A stretch of 64,000 nt of DNA from Candidatus Avelusimicrobium aviculae (GCA_944324655.1 CALUXF010000005.1:1-64000); one strand, 5' to 3'; positions 51,401 through 58,957 are shown, counted from the first letter of the stretch. A program made the numbers and translations. Notes: a model not told the origin generated them from the sequence alone.

Positions 51401-54400
51401 TATTGCCGAAAAGACTGGTTACCCGCAAGACATGTTGGACTTGGATTTAGACATGGAAGCGGACTTGGGTATTGATACGGTAAAACAAGCCGAACTGTTT
51501 GCCATTATGCGTGAGACGTATCACATCGCGCGTCAAGAAGGCGTACAGCTCAAAGACTACCCGACCATTCGCTCTATTATTAAATACGCCTTGGCCAACG
51601 CGGGAAGCGAAGGCGCTGCCGCCGCGGCTCCCGCCGCTATGCCCGTTGCGGCCCCTGCGGCCCAGCCCGCGGCTCCGGCTCCTGCCGCTCAACCCGTGTC
51701 TGTTGCGGCGCCGGCTCCTGTATCGGCTCCGGCCGCTAAACCGGCCGCCGGCAAGTTAGACCCGGCCCAAGTGACCGAAGAAATCGTAGCCATGGTAGCG
51801 GAAAAGACCGGCTATCCCAAAGACATGCTGGATTTGGATTTAGACATGGAAGCGGACCTGGGCATTGATACGGTAAAACAAGCCGAACTGTTTGCCGCTA
51901 TGCGCGAACATTACGGCATTGCCCAGCAGGAAGGTATCCAACTGAAGGATTATCCTACCATCCGCCACTGCATTAACTTTGCGTTGAACGCGGTAAATAA
52001 TCCGTCCGCTCCTGCCGCTGCGGCCGCACCTGCGGCCCCTGCGGCTCAAGCCCCGGCGGCCCCCGCTGCGCAAGCCCCGGCTGCGGCTGTGGCCGCGCCT
52101 GCCGCCCCGGCCAAACCGGCCGCGGCAAAACCGGCTGTTGTCAGCAAGCCTACGGCGGAACACATCGGCAAACCGGCTGAAGACGCGTTAACCACCAACC
52201 CCACGGCGCCTATTGTACGCCATGAGTCTTTGGCGGAACGCCCAGAAGCCCCCGGTTACAAAGGCGAACACTGCCACGAAAAGAAACTTCGTTATGTAAC
52301 CATGGCGGCCGATGCCCCGCTGACGGAACGCGAAAACCGCCGCCTGTCTAAGGACCGCACCGTACTCATTTTTGCCGATAACTCCCAGCTGATTAAAGCC
52401 TATCAGGAAGAATTTAAAGAACTGGGCGTTAAAACGCATGTATTCACCACGCTTAAAACCCGCAGCAAAAACACCACCATTGTAAATTGGGAATCCTATG
52501 AGGAAACCGAAGCCGCTTTGAAAGAATACGCGGCCGAAGATCCAAACATACAGGGTATTGTGTACTTGCTGGGGGCCAGCGTAAAGAAATTTGACAAAAA
52601 AGCCAGCCCGCACGCTGAACTGACCAAATACGTCATGCCGTTGTTTATTGCCTTGCGCGTGTTTGAAAAAGGCCTGTCTAACCGTCAGGACGCGGACACG
52701 TTCTTTGCCGTAAACACCAAGATTGACGGTAACTTTGGTTACAGCACCAAAGAAGAGTTCAACCCCATTGTGGGCGCGTTGACCGGCGGCACCACCTGCT
52801 ACCGCAAAGACGTGTATGAACGCACCGGCGCTATTTCCAAGTTAATAGACTTTGAAAGTGATGCCACCCCGGACGATATGGCCCAAATCACCATGGACGA
52901 AGTACTCCACGGCGATATGCGCCTGATGATCGGCACCAAAGACAAAGTGCGTTCCACCATCTTGTCCGTGCCCATGCAGCTGGACCGCAGCGTAAAACAC
53001 TTTGACTTAGCCGGCAAGACCATTATCTTCACCGGTTCGGGCCGCGGTATCGGGGCGATGCTTGCGCAAAAGATTGCCGCCCAGTACCACAGCAAAATCA
53101 TCGTGCTGGATATTATTGAAATCCAGGAAAAAACGCCGCTGTGGGCCACGATGAACGAATCCGAATTGGCCGCGCTTAAGAAACAAATGTGGGAAGACAT
53201 GCGCGCCGACCATACCCAAAAAGCCACTCCCGTGATGTTGGAACGCGCTTTTGGCCGGGTGAAAGATTCCGTAACGCTCTACAACAACCTGCAGAAACTG
53301 CGCGAGTTGGGCAGCGAAGTGGAATACTATCACTGCGACGTGATGAACTCTTCCATGATGAAAGAAGTCTGCACCAAGATTAAGGCCAAAAACGGCCGTG
53401 TGGACGGACTCATCCACTTTGCCGGGTTGGAACGCTCCAAACTGATTTATGACAAAGACCCCATGGAATATTACCGCATTTTTGACGTGAAGGCCACCAG
53501 CTTTGCTTCCTTCTTGGCCAATAATGTGGTGAAAGATAAAGGCTTCTTTGCCTTTGCCTCTTCCATCGCGGGCAAATACGGCAACTTGGGCCAGAGCGAC
53601 TACGCCAGCGCCAACGACTACTTGGCTAAGTCCGCCTTGTCCTTGTCCAACCAAGGTTACCGCGCTATCAGCATTGCCATGAGCGCCTACAAGAACGTAG
53701 GCATGGGCGTGCGCGCCGGTGTGGAAACCTTCCTGCGCTCCAACGGCGTAGACTTTGTGGACCCGGAAGACGGTATGCAGATTTTCTTGGACGAAATCGT
53801 CTACGGACGCGTGCCGGAAATCGTGCTCACCGGTTCTTTGGGCCGCTTGGATTGGGACCATCAGCTGCTGTTTGAAATGGACGAAATCGGAGCCGAACAA
53901 TCGTTCGGTTCCGATGATTCGGACGATAACAACACGCCGCAAAGCCCGGCCCCGGATGCCGGCTCTTCTTCCGCCCCTGCCGCCGCTCAACCCGCGGGGG
54001 ACGCCACCCACTTTTTGGGTGAAGTAAAAAAATTACAGGCCGGAAAAGAATTCCACGGGGAAAAAGAATTTAATTTAAAATCTGACCCGTACCTTTCTGA
54101 CCACGCCATTGAGGGCACCCCCTATGTACCGGGCGTAATGGGCATAGAAACCTTTATGGAAACGGCCGCCGCTTTAACGGGCAATGTGCCGCAAGGGTTG
54201 AAAGACGTACACTTCTTCCTGCCTATTAAGCTGCTGCGCAACCGCCCGCAGGCCGTGCGCGTGATTGGTGTTTCTGACGGGAAAAACGCCAGCATGGAAA
54301 TAGAGTCTGACTTTATTAACAGCAAAGGCGTTAAAATGGGCAATACCCGCCGCCATTTTACGGCTAAGACCTTGTCTTCTTTCACCTCTACTTGGGACGA

Positions 54401-54848
54401 AGTAAAAAACAACATCAATTTGGATGTGAACGCCGCCCCGGTGGTAACCAAAGAAGAAATTTATAAAAAATATTTCCACGGGCCCAGCTTCCAGGTTTTG
54501 GGAGGGATTTTGCGTGTGAACGAAAAGGAATCCCTGGCCGTTTACAACACCACCCCCAAGCCGCAGTGGCCGGCGCCTAAAGCCTTGTTGGCTAACCCCA
54601 TGCTGATTGAGGCCGCTTTCCAATGCTGCGGTTTCCAGGATATGAGCGTTGCCAACAAAATGACTTTGCCGGACGGCATTAAAGAAGTGGCCGTGTTTAA
54701 GCGGGATGTTCCTCCGCAGACGCTGTACCTCTACGGCGTAAACAAAGGGCTGACGGCTGACGGCAAAACCCTGCATGACGCTTATGTGTTTGACGAACAG
54801 GGCAACGTGTGGGTTGAATTCCACGGTTACCAGGCTATCGGCCAGTAA
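45423..54848 (+). CDS. Multidomain polyketide/secondary-lipid synthase KS-AT-KS-ACPx5-KR-DH
   Basis: 3141 aa, PUFA-synthase/HglE-like iterative type. KS1 residues ~5-465: Cys216 (DAACATS), His350 (EAHGTGT), His389 (GHAKAAAG). AT ~605-930: Ser711 in GHSLGEY. KS2 ~990-1510: Cys1247 (SAACASTA), with 'SHETYTP' and 'GHSMGAG' supplying the two His. Five ACPs, whose attachment position is Thr at 1651, 1769, 1899, 2019 and 2150 (LGIDTVKQ), joined by Ala/Pro linkers. A structural region ~2230-2520, then KR ~2528-2810 with 'TGSGRGIGA', Ser in 'SSIAG' and Tyr in 'SDYASAN'. DH ~2865-3141: 'DHAIEGTPYVPGV'; the second acid is Glu (LIEAAFQ) where modular DHs have Asp. No ER domain. Start ATG has TAGGAG upstream. 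The PPTase and a carboxylase subunit follow. The product is unknown. Confidence 0.93.
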   Translation: MKNKNLEPIAIVGIGAIMPGALNKDEFWNNIKEGKNCITEIPKSYWDYNLFYSPDHKAEDKTYSKIGGFIPETFKFNSIKYRIPPQVAKQMDTVQHLAVETTRMALEDAGYDKKEFDHNRTAVIIGNSMGGMKNEMSNTRLNRPFLYEILKNTETFKHLNPADAQKMMDEMDAGVRERFIPITEDSMPGELANVIPGRVANVFDLHGTNFAVDAACATSLAAIDQAVNGLRMGNFDMAIAGGVDQMMSPSAYIKFCKIGALSETGSYPFDARANGFVMAEGAGMVILKRLSDAVKDGDRIYAVIRAVGASSDGKGKGITAPNPKGQKLAVEKAFEQLDYTPGEVGLLEAHGTGTRVGDATELNALNEIFAPYAKPGSIGLGSVKSQIGHAKAAAGIASLIKTSLALYNKVLPPSINFETPNPIVDWATCPFRVITKTQDWTSDKVRRANVSAFGFGGTNFHVAMEEMNDALLKKEETKVCASAVTPTKQENVNMTSSNSYTLHVPGEKIQGDVLTFSAATKQELFDVLDKAVVAIQYDPAYLPSISYKNHVTKPQKFAVTINVESPEKLKEKIEFFKKIAGTQDVWEQESLYLRMKGIYPFTPTEIKPKVCFMFPGQGSQYVDMMKDLASKYKVVQDTFDEADRLLMGIIGQTLTETLWSKPGETKEQIAVREAAIKKTEMTQPAVLTADIAMMRLLSSFGIKPDVVMGHSLGEYAAAVAAGIFDFENGLKAVCTRGKVMSEIKVEDNGKMASIAAPVERVEPELARISGYVAVANKNCPTQTVIAGASKSIDDAIKMFTDMGIQAVQIPVSHAFHSAIVRPAMPQYRAFLDTLTFHAPTMPITTNVTAEFYPSDPEKIKDLMVTQISHSVEWIKQLKTTYDSGVRLFVECGPKRVLSALASSTLSDKKDIKVLASNHPKKGGICEFNDLFANLISSGIGLNWTGTDMYGDHSTYNPAFVNWVTGTATPVEKELGASCSCQAAPAQASGKNCCDKEVVISGIAAGGPGSWDRIFRDGVLDEILSGRNLIEPVSADIQQKQIDKHVEFVIKSKDGNHRFERLTSPSQAIKLAAKGGAFDAEKEFGLPAKWVRSMDRSFQLAIAAGILALKDAGIPLVLYYKPTSTGGYLPDRWGLPADMIDDTGVIFTSAFPVANSMMGDLSKRVAGLLNNKTAKEVRAFCDKFIAQISDPALKAEIEAWYNENFKDKEVEPQSFTSEFVLKTIIIAHSHFCQWIRARGPATSMSAACASTAQALAVAQDWIKLGRAKRVIVISADDITNDNVSEWILTAFLASGAATTEADVTKAALPFDRRRNGMIVGMGAVSLIVEDAQEVAKRGMKPLAKVLATEIRNSGFHVTRLDVGHVAQVMNDLVTEAERKSGVSRGDIAKQLVFISHETYTPARGGSASAEAYALKSTFGKDVSSVIVSNTKGFTGHSMGAGLEDAIAVHCLNTGLVPPIANFKEADPELEGITLSKGGHYNFKYALRLAAGFGSQLGMTLLEKVWDVKEPRIVDAARHEAWLKEISGQQAPVLEVVQNTLRVKDNYKHGVKPSLIMEGSQAFVDKVNSIHHTAPAVAAPAAQPAPASVQAAPAAQPAPAAQAAPVAASKPMPSLNEADVQANILNIISEKTGYPQDMLDLDLDMEADLGIDTVKQAELFAIMRETYHIARQEGVQLKDYPTIRSIIKYAMANAGSEGTAAAAPAAQPAPAAQPAAAPVQAAAAPASKPMPSLNEADVQANILNIIAEKTGYPQDMLDLDLDMEADLGIDTVKQAELFAIMRETYHIARQEGVQLKDYPTIRSIIKYAMANAGSEGTAAAAPAAQPAVAPAAPAPAAPAPAAQPAPAPVQAAPAAASKPMPSLNEADVQANILNIIAEKTGYPQDMLDLDLDMEADLGIDTVKQAELFAIMRETYHIARQEGVQLKDYPTIRSIIKYAMANAGSEGAAAAPAAQPAVAAPAPAPAVAQPAPAPAAQASAMPSLKEEDVTNNIRSIIAEKTGYPQDMLDLDLDMEADLGIDTVKQAELFAIMRETYHIARQEGVQLKDYPTIRSIIKYALANAGSEGAAAAAPAAMPVAAPAAQPAAPAPAAQPVSVAAPAPVSAPAAKPAAGKLDPAQVTEEIVAMVAEKTGYPKDMLDLDLDMEADLGIDTVKQAELFAAMREHYGIAQQEGIQLKDYPTIRHCINFALNAVNNPSAPAAAAAPAAPAAQAPAAPAAQAPAAAVAAPAAPAKPAAAKPAVVSKPTAEHIGKPAEDALTTNPTAPIVRHESLAERPEAPGYKGEHCHEKKLRYVTMAADAPLTERENRRLSKDRTVLIFADNSQLIKAYQEEFKELGVKTHVFTTLKTRSKNTTIVNWESYEETEAALKEYAAEDPNIQGIVYLLGASVKKFDKKASPHAELTKYVMPLFIALRVFEKGLSNRQDADTFFAVNTKIDGNFGYSTKEEFNPIVGALTGGTTCYRKDVYERTGAISKLIDFESDATPDDMAQITMDEVLHGDMRLMIGTKDKVRSTILSVPMQLDRSVKHFDLAGKTIIFTGSGRGIGAMLAQKIAAQYHSKIIVLDIIEIQEKTPLWATMNESELAALKKQMWEDMRADHTQKATPVMLERAFGRVKDSVTLYNNLQKLRELGSEVEYYHCDVMNSSMMKEVCTKIKAKNGRVDGLIHFAGLERSKLIYDKDPMEYYRIFDVKATSFASFLANNVVKDKGFFAFASSIAGKYGNLGQSDYASANDYLAKSALSLSNQGYRAISIAMSAYKNVGMGVRAGVETFLRSNGVDFVDPEDGMQIFLDEIVYGRVPEIVLTGSLGRLDWDHQLLFEMDEIGAEQSFGSDDSDDNNTPQSPAPDAGSSSAPAAAQPAGDATHFLGEVKKLQAGKEFHGEKEFNLKSDPYLSDHAIEGTPYVPGVMGIETFMETAAALTGNVPQGLKDVHFFLPIKLLRNRPQAVRVIGVSDGKNASMEIESDFINSKGVKMGNTRRHFTAKTLSSFTSTWDEVKNNINLDVNAAPVVTKEEIYKKYFHGPSFQVLGGILRVNEKESLAVYNTTPKPQWPAPKALLANPMLIEAAFQCCGFQDMSVANKMTLPDGIKEVAVFKRDVPPQTLYLYGVNKGLTADGKTLHDAYVFDEQGNVWVEFHGYQAIGQ
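50233..52000 (+). repeat. Five tandem acyl carrier protein repeats in the synthase
   Basis: Five ~75-85 aa ACP units spaced 118-131 residues apart by Ala/Pro-rich linkers. Units 1-4 are almost identical at the DNA level over ~190 bp (for example the stretch after each GATACG codon), while unit 5 is clearly diverged. Such direct repeats can expand, shrink or be homogenised by recombination. They are also an assembly hazard. Confidence 0.93.
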
Positions 54849-54859
54849 CTTTGGACGGC

Positions 54860-55480
54860 ATGAAGTATCAAATAAAGTTTGTTGATTTAACAAATCTGCC
54901 CCCGGCTGAGCGGATTCTGTCTGCAAGGGAGTTGGCTTTTTACCAAACGCTGAAACTTCCCAAGCGCAGGACCGAGTGGCTTGGGGGCAGATTTGCGTTA
55001 AAACAGCTGCTGCTCCCCCAGCCGGGGGCGGATGTGGGCCGGGTGGAAATTCTGCCGCATGAGGGGGGAAAACCGCAGGTCTATGTGGATAACGCCCTGT
55101 ATACGGGTGCTTTTAGTATTACGCACAGCCATGGCTGGGCGGCCGCGGCAATAAGCCAAGAGTGCCGTTTTTTGGGGATTGATTTAGAAAAAGTGGAACA
55201 CCGCATTAATGCCTGGGCGGAAGATTTTTTCCACCCGCAGGAGCGCCAGTCTATGGACGACTCTTTTTTAACCGCCTTATGGACCAAAAAGGAAGCGGTG
55301 GTGAAACTGCTGGGCACAGGCCTTAGTTTAAACAGTTTTGACGTGCGTTTTGTGGGGGATAAGATTTCTTTTTACGGGGAAGCGCTTCAGGTATACCGCT
55401 CTTTGGGGGAGCCGGAAATTAAGCTGGAGCTCTCTTCCCGCCCGCAGGGGTTTATGTTGTGCGTGGCTTGGGCGCGCTGA
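54860..55480 (+). CDS. Sfp-type 4'-phosphopantetheinyl transferase
   Basis: 206 aa. Transfers the phosphopantetheine arm to carrier proteins. Motifs 'FSITHSHGWAAAA', 'GIDLEKVEHR' and 'WTKKEAVVKLLG' are the metal-binding and catalytic parts of the Sfp/AcpT superfamily. Starts 12 bp after the synthase stop (ATG; a TTG three codons earlier is possible), so it is almost surely the dedicated activator of its ACP repeats. Confidence 0.93.
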   Translation: MKYQIKFVDLTNLPPAERILSARELAFYQTLKLPKRRTEWLGGRFALKQLLLPQPGADVGRVEILPHEGGKPQVYVDNALYTGAFSITHSHGWAAAAISQECRFLGIDLEKVEHRINAWAEDFFHPQERQSMDDSFLTALWTKKEAVVKLLGTGLSLNSFDVRFVGDKISFYGEALQVYRSLGEPEIKLELSSRPQGFMLCVAWAR

Positions 55481-55533
55481 ACGCAAGGGCCTAAGTTTGC
55501 TAAAATATAAGCATAATAGATTTTGGAGGGCAC

Positions 55534-57138
55534 ATGATTGAATTGTTTGAAGACCCTAGAGAAGATAAAAAATCGGACCGTCCCGCTCCGGCCAGTTTAG
55601 TTAAATTCCGCCAGGTTTCCCAAGACGCGCAGAAAGGCGCGGGCGAGGCCCGCATTAAAGCCCAAAAAGACAAGGGCAAGTTCACCGCGCGCGAACGCAT
55701 TTCTTATCTATTAGACCAAGACAGCTTTTTTGAAATCCGCAGTTTGATGGAAAGCTCCTGCAGTGATTTCGGAGTAAAAGACAAACATATTAAGGGTGAC
55801 GGCGTTATCACCGGCTTTGGCCGCATCAACGGCCGGGAAGTGGCCGTTTACGCGCAGGATTTCACCCAGCTGGGAGGTTCTTTAGGGTTGGCCCATGCCC
55901 GCAAAATTGCCGATTTGATGGACCGCGCTTTAGAAGCCAAGGTGCCCGTTATCGGATTGTTGGATTCCGGCGGCGCCCGCATCCAGGAAGGGGTGGACAG
56001 CTTAAACGGTTACGGGGAAATTTTCTACCGTAACGTAAAAGCTTCCGGCGTTATCCCGCAGATTTCCGTTATTTTAGGTCCGTGCGCCGGCGGGGCGGTG
56101 TATTCTCCCGCGCTGACGGATTTTATTTTTATGGTGGAAGGCATCAGCCATATGTTTGTAACCGGTCCCAGCGTGGTGAAAGCGGCCACCGGTGAAGAAG
56201 TGGATTTTGACACATTGGGCGGTTCCCACCCTCACAGCGAGAAAAGCGGCGTGTGCCAATTTGTGGCCAAGTCCGAGCAGGACTGCTTCCGCCAAGTGCG
56301 CGAGCTGCTTACCTTCCTGCCGCAAAACTGCTATGAAAAAGCCCCGCTGGAGTCTACCTCTGACGTGTTTGACCGCCCTGTACACGTGTTGGAACGCGTG
56401 TGCGAAATGGACCCTAAAAAAGCGTTCCGTATTCATCACGTTATTTGGCGTTTGGCCGATGATTTCGGCTTTTTTGAAATTCACCAAAACTTTGCCAAAA
56501 ACGTGGTTACCGGTTTTATCCGCTTAGGCGGAGAAGTGGTGGGCGTTGTGGCCAACAACCCGGCCTGCTTAGGCGGCGCGTTGGATTGTGACGCCAGCGA
56601 CAAAGCCGCCCGCTTTATCCGCTTTTTAAACGCCTTTAATATCCCGCTTCTTACGCTGGTGGATATTGGCGGTTATTTGCCCGGCGTGCAGCAGGAACAC
56701 GGGGGCATTATCCGCCACGGCGCCAAATTGCTGTATGCGTATTCCGAGGCGTCTATTCCTAAAGTAACGTTGGTTTTGCGCAAAGCGTACGGCGGGGCGT
56801 ATATTGCGATGGGTTCTAAATATTTGCGCGGGGATTTTAACTTCGCTTTCCCCAGCGCGGAGATTGCCGTTATGGGCCCGCGCGGCGCGGTGGATATTTT
56901 GTATTCGCGCGATTTAAAAGCCGAAACCGACGAGCAGAAAAAAGAACTTCTGAAAGAAAAACTGACGAAGGAATATTCGGACAAGTTTGCCTCCCCGTAT
57001 CAGGCCGCTTCCAACGGTTCTATTGATGAAATTATTGAGCCGGCCGAAGCGCGCGCCAAAATTATACGGGCTTTCCAGGTGCTTCGCAATAAGCGCAACC
57101 CGAAGGAAAACCCGCATAAGGGAAATATTCCGCTGTAA
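55534..57138 (+). CDS. Acyl-CoA carboxylase carboxyltransferase subunit (PccB/MmdA type)
   Basis: 534 aa, two crotonase-fold halves. 'LLDSGGARIQEGVDSL' and 'GPCAGGAVYSPALTDF' bind acyl-CoA; 'VATGEEV'-like 'KAATGEEVDFDTLGG' and, in the C-terminal half, 'VDIGGYLPGVQQEHGG' and 'ALRKAYGGAYIAM'-like 'RKAYGGAYIAMGS' bind biotin. Transfers carboxyl from carboxybiotin to acetyl- or propionyl-CoA. With accC at 5862 it could form the carboxylase supplying the synthase; a decarboxylase alpha subunit is the alternative, but no mmdB or mmdC is nearby. Confidence 0.88.
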   Translation: MIELFEDPREDKKSDRPAPASLVKFRQVSQDAQKGAGEARIKAQKDKGKFTARERISYLLDQDSFFEIRSLMESSCSDFGVKDKHIKGDGVITGFGRINGREVAVYAQDFTQLGGSLGLAHARKIADLMDRALEAKVPVIGLLDSGGARIQEGVDSLNGYGEIFYRNVKASGVIPQISVILGPCAGGAVYSPALTDFIFMVEGISHMFVTGPSVVKAATGEEVDFDTLGGSHPHSEKSGVCQFVAKSEQDCFRQVRELLTFLPQNCYEKAPLESTSDVFDRPVHVLERVCEMDPKKAFRIHHVIWRLADDFGFFEIHQNFAKNVVTGFIRLGGEVVGVVANNPACLGGALDCDASDKAARFIRFLNAFNIPLLTLVDIGGYLPGVQQEHGGIIRHGAKLLYAYSEASIPKVTLVLRKAYGGAYIAMGSKYLRGDFNFAFPSAEIAVMGPRGAVDILYSRDLKAETDEQKKELLKEKLTKEYSDKFASPYQAASNGSIDEIIEPAEARAKIIRAFQVLRNKRNPKENPHKGNIPL

Positions 57139-57151
57139 GTTTTATGTTTTA

Positions 57152-57181
57152 AAAAAGCCCCGTTTAAAGCGGGGCTTTTTT
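57152..57181 (+). terminator. Terminator of the synthase operon
   Basis: GCCCCG/CGGGGC stem with A and T flanks and a T run. Confidence 0.85.
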
Positions 57182-57236
57182 ATGCTAAAATTTGATTTTA
57201 AAGCGGTACAATAAAATTACCTCTAAAGGATAATTT

Positions 57237-57737
57237 ATGAAAAAAATTCTTTTTTTATTTATAGCCGTTCTGGCTGCGCTTCAAGGATGTAATACGGTTT
57301 TTGTGTCTAAGGGAGACGAGATAAGCAAAGCCCGGGAAGAAGCTGCTTTATTAGAAAAAATTTCCGCACGTATGCACCAGTATTATCATAATACGGATAA
57401 TGTACTGTTTGAAAGTTCCGCCCGGAATGTGCTTCGGTTAATAGATATGCAGCTGCCGGGGTATGCTTTTAGCGGGGCGGACGCGTATAATATGGATTTT
57501 GTGGTTAGTTTAAACATACAAACCGCCAGCGGGAATTTAGTGGGGGGAACCACCGCCACCGCTTGGCGCAGAAACCCTGGAAATAACGGAGGGGAATCGT
57601 TAAAAGAGCTCTATTCGTTGGGCGTGCAAACTATTCCCAGCCCGCATATTGTGTATAAATATTGCCGCCCGCAAAGTTCTATAGGCCGGCGCGTGTGCGA
57701 AGCGCTAAAAGAAGACGGTTATGAATATAAAGAGTAA
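57237..57737 (+). CDS. Small lipoprotein of unknown function
   Basis: 166 aa. Signal peptide with lipobox LQGC (Cys 18). Mature part starts with a charged helix, then a mixed domain ending '...HIVYKYCRPQSSIGRRVCEALKEDG'. Two further Cys could form a disulfide. I do not recognise the family. AAAGGA upstream of the ATG. Confidence 0.75.
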   Translation: MKKILFLFIAVLAALQGCNTVFVSKGDEISKAREEAALLEKISARMHQYYHNTDNVLFESSARNVLRLIDMQLPGYAFSGADAYNMDFVVSLNIQTASGNLVGGTTATAWRRNPGNNGGESLKELYSLGVQTIPSPHIVYKYCRPQSSIGRRVCEALKEDGYEYKE

Positions 57738-57770
57738 GGTGTTTACTCGTGTATTAAAAAAATAATTTGA

Positions 57771-57793
57771 CCCCGGCGTTTGCCGGGGTTTTT
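57771..57793 (+). terminator. Intrinsic terminator
   Basis: CCCCGGC/GCCGGGG stem, loop GTTT, then five T. Confidence 0.85.
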
Positions 57794-57824
57794 CTTCTGT
57801 ATTTCCCTTTGTGAGGTTTTCTTT

Positions 57825-57854
57825 TTGGCTTTGATAGAGTTGCCAAAGTATGAT
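57825..57854 (+). promoter_or_regulatory. Promoter of the sigma factor gene
   Basis: TTGGCT (57825-57830), 18 bp, TATGAT (57849-57854). The ATG is only 12 nt past the -10, so the 5' UTR should be about 5 nt or less. Confidence 0.45.
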
Positions 57855-57865
57855 ATCATGTATGT

Positions 57866-58951
57866 ATGGAAAACGAATCCTTAGACAGTGTAAACGAATA
57901 TTTCAAGCATTTGGGCCAAGTAACGCGCGAAATGAACCGCGAAGAAATCGCCCAGCTTTGGAAGCAAGTTAAAAAAGGCGATAAAGACGCCAAAAATAAA
58001 ATGATGGAAATTAACTTGCGTTTGGTAATCCCTACGGCAAAACGTTTTCAGCGCCCGGGTATGGAACTAATGGATTTGATTGAAGAAGGCAACTTGGGCC
58101 TTATGCAGGCCATTGAAAAATTTGAGCCTGAAAAAGGATACCGCTTTTCCACCTACGCTATTTACTGGATTGAGCAGTATATCCGCAAATATATAGAAGA
58201 ACAATCCGGTTCTATTAAAATACCTTCCCACGCATGGGGCAATTTAAAGAGATGGTTCCGCGCTTGGAACGCGTTAAAAGAAGCCAACGGAAGAGACCCT
58301 TCTTTAAATGAAATGGCCAAAGAACTCAATTTAACCGCCCGGCAGGTAAAATCCATCATGGATACGCTAAGCGCGGCCAAGGGGGTGGATTCGTTAACCT
58401 CTTTAGTACATGATGAGGAAGATCTTACTTTGGAAGACATGATTTCAGATGACGGAAAAGGAAATCCGCACGATGTATTTATGAAAGCGGAAAACCAAGA
58501 CACTATTAAAAAAAGTATGGCGGAGTTAAACCCGCGGGACCGGGAAGTACTTATCATGCGCTATGGACTGGCGGATAATGACCCCAAAACACTGGGGGAA
58601 GTGGCTGATAAATTAGGTCTTTCCCGTGAACGGGTGCGCCAAATAGAAGAGCGCGCCGTAATGACTTTGCGCCGCGCCGCGCAAAAAGCCGGCATTTTGG
58701 AAATGAACCCGGTGGATTTCCGCACACGTAAATTGCACAGTGCCATGCGGCCCCGTCAGAAAACAAACATTTTAGGGGAAGTAATTGGCAAGAGCCCGCT
58801 GGAGCGGCTGTTAAAAAAACGCTTGCAGGAAGTGCGCAGCGCCAAAGAACAAGCCTCTAAAAAACGGAAAGCAAAAGCTAAAAAAGCAGGGGCAAAAGCT
58901 GTTACGGCTAAAAAGAAGTCTTCCGTAGGCAAGAAGAAATCTCAAAAATAA
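57866..58951 (+). CDS. Sigma-70 family factor (RpoD/SigA-like) with Lys-rich C-terminal tail
   Basis: 361 aa. Region 1.2 starts at residue ~5 (DSVNEYFKHLGQ); region 1.1 is missing. Region 2 'DLIEEGNLGLMQAIEKFEPEKGYRFSTYAIYWI' with the -10-reading helix, region 3 (residues ~130-210), region 4 'RDREVLIMRYGLADNDPKTLGEVADKLGLSRERVRQIEERA'. After residue ~290 there is an unusual tail ending with a ~45-residue Lys/Ala-rich stretch (KKRKAKAKKAGAKA...) like histone H1 or HU tails. Probable housekeeping or close group-2 sigma. No Shine-Dalgarno. Confidence 0.9.
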   Translation: MENESLDSVNEYFKHLGQVTREMNREEIAQLWKQVKKGDKDAKNKMMEINLRLVIPTAKRFQRPGMELMDLIEEGNLGLMQAIEKFEPEKGYRFSTYAIYWIEQYIRKYIEEQSGSIKIPSHAWGNLKRWFRAWNALKEANGRDPSLNEMAKELNLTARQVKSIMDTLSAAKGVDSLTSLVHDEEDLTLEDMISDDGKGNPHDVFMKAENQDTIKKSMAELNPRDREVLIMRYGLADNDPKTLGEVADKLGLSRERVRQIEERAVMTLRRAAQKAGILEMNPVDFRTRKLHSAMRPRQKTNILGEVIGKSPLERLLKKRLQEVRSAKEQASKKRKAKAKKAGAKAVTAKKKSSVGKKKSQK

Positions 58952-58957
58952 ATTTAC

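Noticed and set aside
50233-52000. A CRISPR-like or satellite repeat array
   Set aside because: The repeats are in frame, ~360 bp apart and encode ACP domains with Ala/Pro linkers.
53007-54011. A 334-codon open frame on the minus strand inside the synthase gene, and similar ones opposite the ACP repeats
   Set aside because: They lie fully opposite strong coding sequence, show low-complexity His/Gly/Arg-type composition, and have no start signals. They are by-products of the GC-rich third positions and Ala/Pro linkers.
54500-54848. Inactive DH because the second catalytic acid is Glu
   Set aside because: The HxxxGxxxxP part is intact, and I recall Glu at this position in related synthases, so this is probably a family trait.
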